DNA of 64,000 nt from Pseudoalteromonas ostreae (GTDB lineage Bacteria; Pseudomonadota; Gammaproteobacteria; Enterobacterales; Alteromonadaceae). Numbering within the stretch: position 1 is the first letter of the stretch; each line of letters begins with the position of its first letter. The position numbers and the translations under genes are program-made. The stretch covers positions 62,001-126,000 of the forward strand of contig NZ_JAGPYN010000007.1 in assembly GCF_018069805.1 (NCBI RefSeq), in the 5' to 3' direction. Below the pieces are notes generated by a model. The model saw nothing but the letters and a program-made list of their open reading frames with translations. It searched no databases and had not been told where the DNA came from. Shown here piece after piece: positions 40,860 to 48,386 of this stretch.

Positions 40860-41747
40860 TTAGTTATTAATTTGCCATTTGGGGTTTAACCCGGAAGTAT
40901 CTTTCCAACGACTAGCAAGACGATGTGAACTTACTATTATCGTGTCACACCATGGGGAGTCTAAGTCTGCTCGGTTTCCACCACCAATAAAATCTATAAA
41001 GGCCTCTATTATTGGCCACGTAATAGCGTTGATTTGATTGTTATTGATACATGGCAGTGTTAATTCTTCAAGTTGTTGGCCAGTTACAGCATAATCGTGA
41101 CTATGAAAGCTAAACATTAATGCTTCTATGATATTATTTTGTGAGTTTTTTTTATGCTTACCTGCGCGCTGTAACAGTTCGTGAGCTATTTCTTTAACTT
41201 CAAGCACTGTCCGATAAAATGCGGTTAAAGTCGGTGGGAAAATATGCTCGCAGAGCATGCCGAGCATGTTACTCTGAGGAGATATCTCTGTTTCAAACCA
41301 CTCCTTTGACATTTTGCTGAATAATTTTATATCTGCACCGGATAGAGCAGCGCAGTTATCTTCTTGACCACCATGCAAATGTGGATCAATCGCTGAAAAA
41401 ATAGATAATGGAGAGTAATAAATTGTATTCGCAGCTAAAGCAAGCAATGTTCCTGATGACTGACAATAATAAGGTGCAATAATATTGAAATGATCACAGT
41501 AATCACTTATTAGTAGTGCTACTCTTCTTGCTGCATTTATATCACCACCTCGAGTATAAATTACAATATTAATAGTGTTTTGATAACCAATGTTATTTAA
41601 ATGATTATAAAGCTCGCTTAGCATGGCCATATCAATGTGTGAAGCTGCAATAACTATGATTGGGTGATCGTCTAGTTCTTTTTGTAGTTTATTTATAGTA
41701 GGAGTCGATATTTTATTAATGTTTTCATTAAATATAGACTTATTCAT
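40860..41747 (-). CDS. ClpP/SppA-fold serine protease homologue (SDH_sah family) in RiPP cluster
   Basis: This ~295-residue protein has the crotonase/ClpP fold of serine dehydrogenase proteinases. TRGGD (residues 67-71, counted from the 41753 ATG) forms the oxyanion region. CQSSGTLLAL (97-106) holds the candidate nucleophile (Ser99 or Ser100), and AIDPHLHGG (121-129) follows. Many relatives have Lys where this protein has Gln before the serine pair. ATG 41747 is preferred because it overlaps the ligase stop in ATGA with a GAGAG element at suitable spacing; ATG 41753 is the alternative. No signal peptide is visible, so it probably acts in the cytoplasm. Its place between ligase and export genes, and the lack of a C39 domain in the exporter, suggest it processes the leader. 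Confidence 0.78.
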   Translation of the reverse strand: MNKSIFNENINKISTPTINKLQKELDDHPIIVIAASHIDMAMLSELYNHLNNIGYQNTINIVIYTRGGDINAARRVALLISDYCDHFNIIAPYYCQSSGTLLALAANTIYYSPLSIFSAIDPHLHGGQEDNCAALSGADIKLFSKMSKEWFETEISPQSNMLGMLCEHIFPPTLTAFYRTVLEVKEIAHELLQRAGKHKKNSQNNIIEALMFSFHSHDYAVTGQQLEELTLPCINNNQINAITWPIIEAFIDFIGGGNRADLDSPWCDTIIVSSHRLASRWKDTSGLNPKWQINN

Positions 41748-42721
41748 ATGCATGCTCTCAATAAAGTATTAGTTAATGACTCGATTATTTTTAATTCAGG
41801 CACGTTCTCTTCAATATAGTGGAATTGACCACATGGGTTGTTCTCTAAAAAAACATATTCGCCTTTTGGGGTCACAATAAAATCGAGTGCAGAATAGTTC
41901 AAGCTATAACTTTTTATTAACTTTAAGCATGCAGCCTCTATTTTTTTTGGTAATTCATAAATAGACATTGGAACGCGAACATTTAAATTTCTACAGTCAA
42001 TTTTTGTTTCTGGATGAGCTTGAGAGTCGATTTTTGCAGTGAATACTTCATTACCAATAATCGTAACTCGTAGTTCGTACGCTTTCTCAATATAAGCTTG
42101 AAATTGATTTGGGATTAAACGTAATGATTCAGCATTTTCTAACATGTCGCTGTCAACTAATGTGGTAGCTACTCCTAAACTTTGATCTGCATCGTTGTAA
42201 ATTATGGGATCAGACATAACTTTAAAAACTATTTTTGAATGTCTCATATAGAAAGCCCTTATTTCACAAGGATTATTACTAATTAATGTATCAGGTATAT
42301 TAAAACCGAACTCTGTTGCTCTTTTTAATTGTTCGCCTTTCCACATTGCTGCGCGCAAAAATTTAGGATGACTCATCCAAAAGCAATCAAGAGTGTATAA
42401 AGCACTAAACAAAGCATGTTCAGTTTCATTATTTGCAAATGTATTAGTGGATTCTTCCATATCATTTGATAAATATGAAAAATTTGCTGATTTTCTTAAC
42501 CAAACAGCGCCAATTTCACTTAATTTTATTGTTTGTTTTGTTAGCGTATTTTCTAAGGTTGCGGATGCAGAGTTATTGTTGATTGATTGACTAAGGCTGT
42601 AATTTTTGGGAAATTCATCTAATGTTAAAAAAAAATAATTGGCTTTTTTTTGTTTAAGAAGATGTAAGGCTTTCTCTACATGGTAATCCTCACAATGGCT
42701 TATGATAAGTACAGTTTTCAT
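41744..42721 (-). CDS. ATP-grasp graspetide-type peptide ligase (MvdD/GwsG-like)
   Basis: This 325-residue enzyme starts at ATG 42721, selected for GGAGAG a few bases upstream; an in-frame ATG 12 codons earlier lacks one. Family motifs are VWLRK (73-77, the VW-R-R element of microviridin ligases), EKAYELR (212-218), ALDFIVTPKG (278-287) and the metal/ATP-binding FLENNPCGQF (291-300). Such ligases use ATP to join Asp/Glu side chains of a precursor core to Ser/Thr hydroxyls (esters) or Lys amines (amides). The substrate should be the 53-aa peptide encoded 178 bases upstream. There is no radical-SAM SPASM partner, unlike the Bacteroidetes grasp-with-spasm systems. Assignment to the family is firm; the actual linkage is unknown. 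Confidence 0.88.
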   Translation of the reverse strand: MKTVLIISHCEDYHVEKALHLLKQKKANYFFLTLDEFPKNYSLSQSINNNSASATLENTLTKQTIKLSEIGAVWLRKSANFSYLSNDMEESTNTFANNETEHALFSALYTLDCFWMSHPKFLRAAMWKGEQLKRATEFGFNIPDTLISNNPCEIRAFYMRHSKIVFKVMSDPIIYNDADQSLGVATTLVDSDMLENAESLRLIPNQFQAYIEKAYELRVTIIGNEVFTAKIDSQAHPETKIDCRNLNVRVPMSIYELPKKIEAACLKLIKSYSLNYSALDFIVTPKGEYVFLENNPCGQFHYIEENVPELKIIESLTNTLLRACI

Positions 42722-42845
42722 TTTCTCTCCATGTGAATGATTATATACCCAATGCATTCAAAATTATTAATAATTACAAGTGCATACTTTCCATTACTAG
42801 GTCGTAAATAGTGAATAGTATTTAGCTTTTACAGAGATTAATTAT

Positions 42846-42878
42846 AAAGAGACAATTAACTACAAATATCTAATTGTC
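42846..42878 (-). terminator. Hairpin attenuator between RiPP precursor and processing genes
   Basis: On the minus strand, GACAATTA and TAATTGTC form a perfect 8-bp stem with a 12-base loop, starting 20 bases after the precursor stop and followed by TCTTTATAAT. The poor U-tract suggests partial termination, which would favour many precursor copies over the enzymes. Confidence 0.5.
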
Positions 42879-42898
42879 AGCCTTTTGGTACTAATATA

Positions 42899-43060
42899 TT
42901 AACACCAAATACCATTATCACGAGCCCAGCGAGTATCAGCTCGAGCCCAAGGACCTGAACAACCTGCAGTAGCTGCTTTGTCTGTCGCTTTCCATTTCTT
43001 ATCTTGTTTCACTGTATTTTTATTTGCAGCTGCAAAAGCGAAAGGTTTAGTCTTTTTCAT
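42899..43060 (-). CDS. Putative RiPP precursor peptide, 53 aa, Trp-heptad two-Cys core
   Basis: The start at 43060 has AAAGGAAA five bases upstream; the longer in-frame extension to 43135 lacks such a site and crosses the likely promoter. The N-terminal part is basic and leader-like (MKKTKPFAFAAANKNTV; PFAF may parallel the PF-type recognition motifs of graspetide leaders). The C-terminal part carries Cys34 and Cys53 and three Trp spaced exactly seven apart (W38, W45, W52), with WARAD and WARDN as near-repeats. Asp42 and Asp48 are potential acyl donors; Thr31, Ser35, Thr43 and upstream Lys residues are potential acceptors. The peptide ends with Cys. It heads a minus-strand cluster with an ATP-grasp ligase. 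Precursor status is inferred from size, context and sequence, not from a known family. Confidence 0.75.
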   Translation of the reverse strand: MKKTKPFAFAAANKNTVKQDKKWKATDKAATAGCSGPWARADTRWARDNGIWC

Positions 43061-43086
43061 AATAATTTCCTTTTGTTTGTATGTTA

Positions 43087-43135
43087 TGACCTTGTGGTCA
43101 AATACTACACTACATGTGTTTCTGTTATGGGTCAA
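43087..43135 (-). promoter_or_regulatory. Putative promoter and palindromic operator of the RiPP cluster
   Basis: On the minus strand, TTGACC (43135-43130) and TAGTGT (43112-43107) are spaced by 17 bases, giving a plausible -35 and a weak -10. Just downstream, TGACC-N4-GGTCA (43087-43100) is a perfect inverted repeat whose half-site is also found in the -35 box. A repressor or activator reading GGTCA half-sites would fit. No regulator gene is adjacent to the cluster. Confidence 0.4.
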
Positions 43136-43344
43136 TATGTAATTTAAGTGTTTTTTTTTGTGAATTTAATTGGGTTTTTAGAGCTGTTACTATATTACGG
43201 TAAACAGTGCTAATTACCCTTTTACGAATGAATAGTTTCATAAATATGTCGTATTACTTAAGTGAATTTAATTTATCGGACTTATTGGCTTGATTCCCTT
43301 AAAATACCGGTAATTCACTCTTTTGATTTAGGAATTCAGCAGTA

Positions 43345-46266
43345 ATGAATTCTATTGCAGTTAGCCTGTTTGGCAGGATGTTTTCTAATAAAGCCATGTT
43401 GGCGTTTGATCACCATATGTTGACTATTCTCCAAGGTAACTCAACGAGACAAATAAGTTGGAGTGATTTAGAGGCACCGCCGTCGTTTGCTTTCGGCTTG
43501 TTTGGTCAAGCGATTTCTTTTGTTACGGCACAACAAAATCATACATTTTCGCTGCTGGCATATGGTGCTCACCGTAAATTTCAAGCTGAATTTGAACGCT
43601 ATTGGGTGAACGCTAATGAAGCTAAGCTTGACACTTTTCTTAATAAAATAACAAAACTGGTCAAGCAGCGATATTTACGCCAGTCTTATGTTAGTCATAT
43701 TCAGCGGTTGGCACAGCAAGAGCATGAACGTTGGTTGCCGTGGATAAAAAACAGCCCCGCATTTGTTTTAGTGGATAAAAAAATAAACGTATTAGAGCAA
43801 TATGCAAACTGGGATGCTGCACTTACCCAGTATCTACAACAAAAATACGTTACTAAGCAACTTAACCTACACCACGCTTTTTTTGACCGTGTTGAAGCAA
43901 ATCCATTAACACTAAGTCAAAGACGTGCTTGTGTGATTGATGACGATAATAACTTGTTATTGGCTGGCGCAGGCACAGGTAAAACCAGTGTTATGATTGG
44001 CAGGGCTGGGTTTTTAGTGCAAAGCCAGCAGGCAAGTTACAGTGATATTTTATTGCTGGCCTATGGTCGCAAAGCTGCTGATGAAATGGATCAACGGATC
44101 GAAAATAAGCTCGCCACCGATAAAATAAAAGCCGCTACTTTTCATAGTGTTGGACTGGCGATTATCTCACAAGTTGAACGTGCTAAACCGACTATGAGTG
44201 TATTTGCAGAAGACGAAAAAGCGAAAGCAAAATGGGTGCAGCAGTGCTTTGAATCATTGATTGAAAACAGTGCCGAGTATCGTCATCTGGTTTTAGATTA
44301 TTTTAGTAAATACTATTATGTTGAAAAAAATGAATTTGATTTTAAAACATTGGGTGATTATTACAGCTACTTAAATGATAACGATATCCGTAGCCTAAAA
44401 GGCGACAAGGTAAAAAGCTTTGGTGAGTTATATATAGCTAATTGGCTGTTTTATCATGGCATAGATTATCAATACGAAGCGCCTTATAAAGTTGACGTAA
44501 AAACCATTGAACGCAGACAGTACAAGCCTGATTTTTATTTACCTGAGTACGATATTTACATTGAGTATTACGGCATCGATGACGCTGGCAATACTGCGCC
44601 TTACATTGATAAAGCGCAATACCATAGCGAAATTGATTGGAAAAATACCACTCATGCCAGTAATAACACTCACTGTATAGCTTTGACTTATGGGCAACAT
44701 AAACAAGGTAAGCTGTTAAACGAACTTGAACAAGCGCTTTTAAGTGCGAGCGTGAAAACACAGATATTGCCCTTAGAATCACTGCTCGAAAGCTTAAAAG
44801 AAACTGGCAGGATCACCGTATTAGCTGCGTTATTTAGTCAATTGCTGAGTTTATATAAGGCGGCTTATTTAACTGATGCTGATGAAGTTGATGTCATTAA
44901 ACGCTCCCTTGACGCCAAACAAACAACCCAAGCGTTGGCGCTATTAAAACCAATTTTATCTAACTACAACGCTCACTTGCAGCAGCGCGGTGAAATAGAC
45001 TTTGATGATATGATTATCAAGGCAATCGAGTATGTTGAGTCGGGCAAGTTTAAATCGCCTTGGCGTTATATTATGGTTGATGAATTTCAAGATATATCAC
45101 AGCCAAGAGCACGATTGGTTAAAGCACTTCGCGATAGCAACAAAGGTAGTTCAGTATTTGCAGTGGGTGACGATTGGCAAGCAATTTACCGATTCAGCGG
45201 CGCTGATATTAAGTTGACCACTGAGTTTGCAACGTATTTTGGCTTTACTACGCAAACGGCGCTGGATCTTACGTTTCGTTTCAATAATAAAATTGGTGAA
45301 GTTGCCTCAGCATTTATTAGTAAAAACCCCGCGCAGCTTGATAAAACGATTACTTCTTTAACTCAGGTTTCACATCCAAGTGTGTCGTTATTAAGGCGCA
45401 GTAGTAATGCATCTATTGGTTATAAAAATAGTTATTACAGTGACATTCCTGAACTATTAAATGGTGCGATTGATGACATACTCTGCACAATACACAGCAA
45501 GGCATGTAAACCCACAACCGTGTATTTTTTAGCGCGATTTTGGTTTCAGCTACCAACAAATACGGATATTAAAACCATGAGTGTTAAATACCCGTTGTTA
45601 AAAATTCAGTCGCAGTCTTTTCACGCCTCAAAAGGTAAAGAAGCCGATCATGTTATTATTATCGGATTACAAAAGGGTAAACATGGTTTTCCATCTGAAA
45701 AAGTTGCGCCCGCAATTATCGAAGCTTTATTACCAGCGCCAGAAAACTTCGCTTACGCACAAGAGCGACGGTTATTTTACGTTGCACTAACGCGCGCAAA
45801 ACACCGCGCCTACATCATTGCTGATATGACCAATAGCAGTTGTTTTGTCTCGGAGTTAATTGCTGAACATGACATAGAACTGGATGAATTTACTAGTGAT
45901 GTTGATCAATTACATATCGCAGATATAAACTGTATGCGCTGTGATAGCGGGGTATTAAAAAAACACAGTGGTCGTTTTGGGCCATTCTACGGCTGTTCGT
46001 TATTTCCGCGTTGTGAGCATAAAGAAAAATCGTGCGAGCAGTGCCAAAGCCCAATGACTCGCAGTCGCTATACAGGGTTTAAATTATGTATAAATACAGC
46101 CTGTAACCATCTAGTGCCAACGTGTGATAAATGCGGTGCTGAAATGGTATTACGCAATAGCGCAAAAGGGCAGTTTTGGGGATGCAAAAATTATAAAGGT
46201 AATGATCCACTTAGCTGTAAAAATGGCAAAGACAGTAAGTCAATTCAATGGCCCGAGCTTGCTTAA
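43345..46266 (+). CDS. Helicase-IV-like UvrD/Rep helicase with nuclease-like insert and zinc ribbons
   Basis: This 973-residue SF1 helicase is far longer than E. coli helicase IV (684 aa). The N-terminal ~190 residues resemble the helicase IV leader region. Walker A is AGAGTGKTS (~209-217); the DEFQD motif is at ~579. A domain at ~355-415 carries FGELYIA, KPDFYLPE and YIEYYG, the spacing of a PD-(D/E)xK or Vsr-like nuclease core, although the lysine of the ExK element is replaced. VALTRAKHR marks motif VI. The C-terminus (~863-970) has repeated CxxC pairs of topoisomerase-type zinc ribbons, including FYGCSLFPRC. It probably unwinds DNA in repair. The gene diverges from the RiPP precursor across 209 bases and ends at a strong terminator. 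Confidence 0.85.
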   Translation: MNSIAVSLFGRMFSNKAMLAFDHHMLTILQGNSTRQISWSDLEAPPSFAFGLFGQAISFVTAQQNHTFSLLAYGAHRKFQAEFERYWVNANEAKLDTFLNKITKLVKQRYLRQSYVSHIQRLAQQEHERWLPWIKNSPAFVLVDKKINVLEQYANWDAALTQYLQQKYVTKQLNLHHAFFDRVEANPLTLSQRRACVIDDDNNLLLAGAGTGKTSVMIGRAGFLVQSQQASYSDILLLAYGRKAADEMDQRIENKLATDKIKAATFHSVGLAIISQVERAKPTMSVFAEDEKAKAKWVQQCFESLIENSAEYRHLVLDYFSKYYYVEKNEFDFKTLGDYYSYLNDNDIRSLKGDKVKSFGELYIANWLFYHGIDYQYEAPYKVDVKTIERRQYKPDFYLPEYDIYIEYYGIDDAGNTAPYIDKAQYHSEIDWKNTTHASNNTHCIALTYGQHKQGKLLNELEQALLSASVKTQILPLESLLESLKETGRITVLAALFSQLLSLYKAAYLTDADEVDVIKRSLDAKQTTQALALLKPILSNYNAHLQQRGEIDFDDMIIKAIEYVESGKFKSPWRYIMVDEFQDISQPRARLVKALRDSNKGSSVFAVGDDWQAIYRFSGADIKLTTEFATYFGFTTQTALDLTFRFNNKIGEVASAFISKNPAQLDKTITSLTQVSHPSVSLLRRSSNASIGYKNSYYSDIPELLNGAIDDILCTIHSKACKPTTVYFLARFWFQLPTNTDIKTMSVKYPLLKIQSQSFHASKGKEADHVIIIGLQKGKHGFPSEKVAPAIIEALLPAPENFAYAQERRLFYVALTRAKHRAYIIADMTNSSCFVSELIAEHDIELDEFTSDVDQLHIADINCMRCDSGVLKKHSGRFGPFYGCSLFPRCEHKEKSCEQCQSPMTRSRYTGFKLCINTACNHLVPTCDKCGAEMVLRNSAKGQFWGCKNYKGNDPLSCKNGKDSKSIQWPELA

Positions 46267-46275
46267 CCTATAGAT

Positions 46276-46301
46276 AGATAAGGGCTAAATAGCCCTTATC
46301 T
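46276..46301. terminator. Bidirectional terminator between helicase and sbtA-like genes
   Basis: An 11-bp perfect stem (AGATAAGGGCT / AGCCCTTATCT) with an AAAT loop lies 10 bases past the helicase stop and 10 bases from the end of the convergent transporter gene. Confidence 0.9.
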
Positions 46302-46311
46302 GTTGTTTAAT

Positions 46312-47259
46312 TTATTGCATCGCAACAGCAAGTTGATGATACAAACCGATACCGATAAGTACGTTAAATGGGAAGGTGATGCCTAGTGAACTGAGCATAG
46401 CCAAACCTATATCGGCTTTGGGGATCGCGGCTTTTATAGCGGCAGGTGCTGCAATATAAGATGCACTGGCCACTAAACTCCCCAAGATAACGATTGAGCC
46501 TAACTCAAGCGCTAATAAGGTGCCGACACTGACCCCAATCGCGCCTAATATTAATGGACTGATTATAGCAAATAGTGTCAGTTTCCAGTGATGCCAAGGT
46601 ATAGGGCGTAATGTTTGCGCTGCCGTTAAACCCATTTCGAGTAAAAATAATGCAAGCACGACTTTAAAACTATTGGTTAATAATCCAGTTACTTGGCTGC
46701 CTTGCTGTGTGCCATACATCATACCAATAACAACACCGCCTACGAGGAGAATAACACTCTTATTCGTTAAGGTTTCATGCCAGAGTGCTTTAAGCGATAA
46801 GGTATTACCGGCACTATGTTGTTTATCAAGTCGTCGATAAAGTAACAGCCCGACGATAATCGCGGGAAGCTCTAGCATCACTAAATACAGGGTTACTTCA
46901 GCACCTACTGCTAGCTGCGCCGATTCAGCATAAGCGAGGGCGACTGCAAATGTCCCCGCGCTTACGGAGCCATAATGGGCGGCGATACTTGCGCTGTTCG
47001 CTACCGAAAGTTTTATGACATATTTTAAAATAGGGTAGAGCATTAAAGGTATAAATGCGCCAAGCAGCATCACCGAGCCCATTTCTGGCAATAATTGCCA
47101 ACTAAGATTGCCGTGTAATACCATGCCGCCTTTTAAGCCTATGGTCAGCATCAGCAGCAAACTTAAGGTCTCGTAAGTTGCCTTTGGAATAACGAGATCA
47201 GAGCGTAAAATCCCCGCGACTAAACCCAAAACAAAAAACATTACAACAATATCTGGCAC
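46312..47259 (-). CDS. SbtA-like sodium-dependent bicarbonate transport family permease
   Basis: This 315-residue protein has about ten membrane segments and matches the SbtA (DUF897) family: glycine-rich TIGLKGGMVLHG (about 40-51), HYGSVSAGTFAVALAYAE (about 94-111) and the inverted-repeat architecture. Cyanobacterial SbtA imports bicarbonate with Na+; the substrate in heterotrophic proteobacteria is not established. No SbtB-like PII protein gene is beside it. It diverges from a LysR gene across ~130 bases, which is the usual arrangement for a regulator and its target. Confidence 0.85.
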   Translation of the reverse strand: MPDIVVMFFVLGLVAGILRSDLVIPKATYETLSLLLMLTIGLKGGMVLHGNLSWQLLPEMGSVMLLGAFIPLMLYPILKYVIKLSVANSASIAAHYGSVSAGTFAVALAYAESAQLAVGAEVTLYLVMLELPAIIVGLLLYRRLDKQHSAGNTLSLKALWHETLTNKSVILLVGGVVIGMMYGTQQGSQVTGLLTNSFKVVLALFLLEMGLTAAQTLRPIPWHHWKLTLFAIISPLILGAIGVSVGTLLALELGSIVILGSLVASASYIAAPAAIKAAIPKADIGLAMLSSLGITFPFNVLIGIGLYHQLAVAMQ

Positions 47260-47389
47260 ACCTTTCTCCTATTAATTTAAAGTCGCGCTATTGTAGATAA
47301 AATCATGCATTGTAAATAATAAAATGATTGATAGTTAGTTATAGGTTATTATCTATGGGCTGATTAATACCTGAGGGGATGTGATAGCG

Positions 47390-48334
47390 ATGGATTTAAG
47401 ACATATTTCTTTTCGGCTGCTTGAAGTGTTTATGAGTGTAGTAAAAACCGGCTCGATCAGTGAAACCGCACGGCGTTTACACTTAACTCAGCCAACGGTG
47501 TCGCTGCAAATTAAACGTTTACAAGAGGCTGTAGATGAGCCGCTGGTGATTATGCAGCAACAAAAACTGCATGTCACAGAAGCCGGGCATGAGTTATTTA
47601 GGACTTGCCAACGAGTGTTTGGCCACTTTGATGATTACAACGATTTTTTAGCTGAACTCAAAGGGGGCGAGCGCGGGCGATGTAAAATCGCCATGGTGAA
47701 TACCGCACAATATATTTTGCCAAAATTACTCGGGCCCTATAGTAATTTGCACCCGCATGTTGAGTTGCCTCTTGAGATTGGCAATAGAGCAGAGGTGTTA
47801 GCGCGCTTTGAACGCGGTGAAGATGATATTTATGTATTTAGTCACCCACCATCTCTAGAGCACGCAAAAGCTGCGCGTTTTTTACAAAACCCGCTTGAGT
47901 TTATTGTGCCTACTGATCATCCATTAGCTAATCAACAACACGTAGAACTTTCTGAGCTAGTGAAATACCGCTTCTTATTAAGGGAGCCTGGCTCTGCAAC
48001 CCGGATGTTATTTGAGAGCGAACTGCAAAGACGCGGTTTAGTACTGAGTAACAGCGTGCAAATGGCAAGTAACGAGGCTATTCGCGTTGCAGTATCATCA
48101 GGAATGGGAATTGGTGTGCTGTCTCGCCATGTGTTGCCAATTGGAGATCATGGCTTCAAAGTATTAACTGTAAGTGATGCAAGCTTAGCAAGTCATTGGT
48201 ACTTTGTGATCCGCACTGATCGGCATATTGCTCATGCTGCGCGTAGTTTTTTACAATTTGCAGAGTACAACTTAGAGCGCTATTTAGATGCTCATTGGGT
48301 GCGCAATGAGCTCTACGTACTTAACCTAAGTTAG
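47390..48334 (+). CDS. LysR-family transcriptional regulator (CbbR-like)
   Basis: This ~314-residue regulator has an N-terminal winged helix-turn-helix (FMSVVKTGSISETARRLHLT, about 13-32) and a periplasmic-binding-like effector domain. ATG 47390 is preferred because GAGGGG is too close to the in-frame GTG at 47381. Sequence features such as LREPGSATR resemble the CbbR group, which regulates carbon-fixation and bicarbonate genes. It is transcribed divergently from the SbtA-like permease, so control of that gene is likely. The intergenic DNA is AT-rich with several candidate dyads, but no single T-N11-A site stands out. Confidence 0.88.
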   Translation: MDLRHISFRLLEVFMSVVKTGSISETARRLHLTQPTVSLQIKRLQEAVDEPLVIMQQQKLHVTEAGHELFRTCQRVFGHFDDYNDFLAELKGGERGRCKIAMVNTAQYILPKLLGPYSNLHPHVELPLEIGNRAEVLARFERGEDDIYVFSHPPSLEHAKAARFLQNPLEFIVPTDHPLANQQHVELSELVKYRFLLREPGSATRMLFESELQRRGLVLSNSVQMASNEAIRVAVSSGMGIGVLSRHVLPIGDHGFKVLTVSDASLASHWYFVIRTDRHIAHAARSFLQFAEYNLERYLDAHWVRNELYVLNLS

Positions 48335-48386
48335 TATTGTTATTACCTACAAGTTATTTAACCGTGACGTTGAGTCGACAGTTCGG

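Noticed and set aside
41744..42721. Lasso peptide or lanthipeptide cluster
   Set aside because: No transglutaminase-like B protein, asparagine-synthetase-like C protein or Lan enzyme is present; the maturase is an ATP-grasp ligase.
42762..42775. Perfect 14-base palindrome AATTATTAATAATT as a regulator site
   Set aside because: Pure AT palindromes this short are expected by chance in such AT-rich DNA; kept only as a note.
43061..43135. A 25-residue N-terminal extension of the RiPP precursor
   Set aside because: No ribosome-binding site at 43135 and the extension overlaps the likely promoter; ATG 43060 has AAAGGAAA at good spacing.
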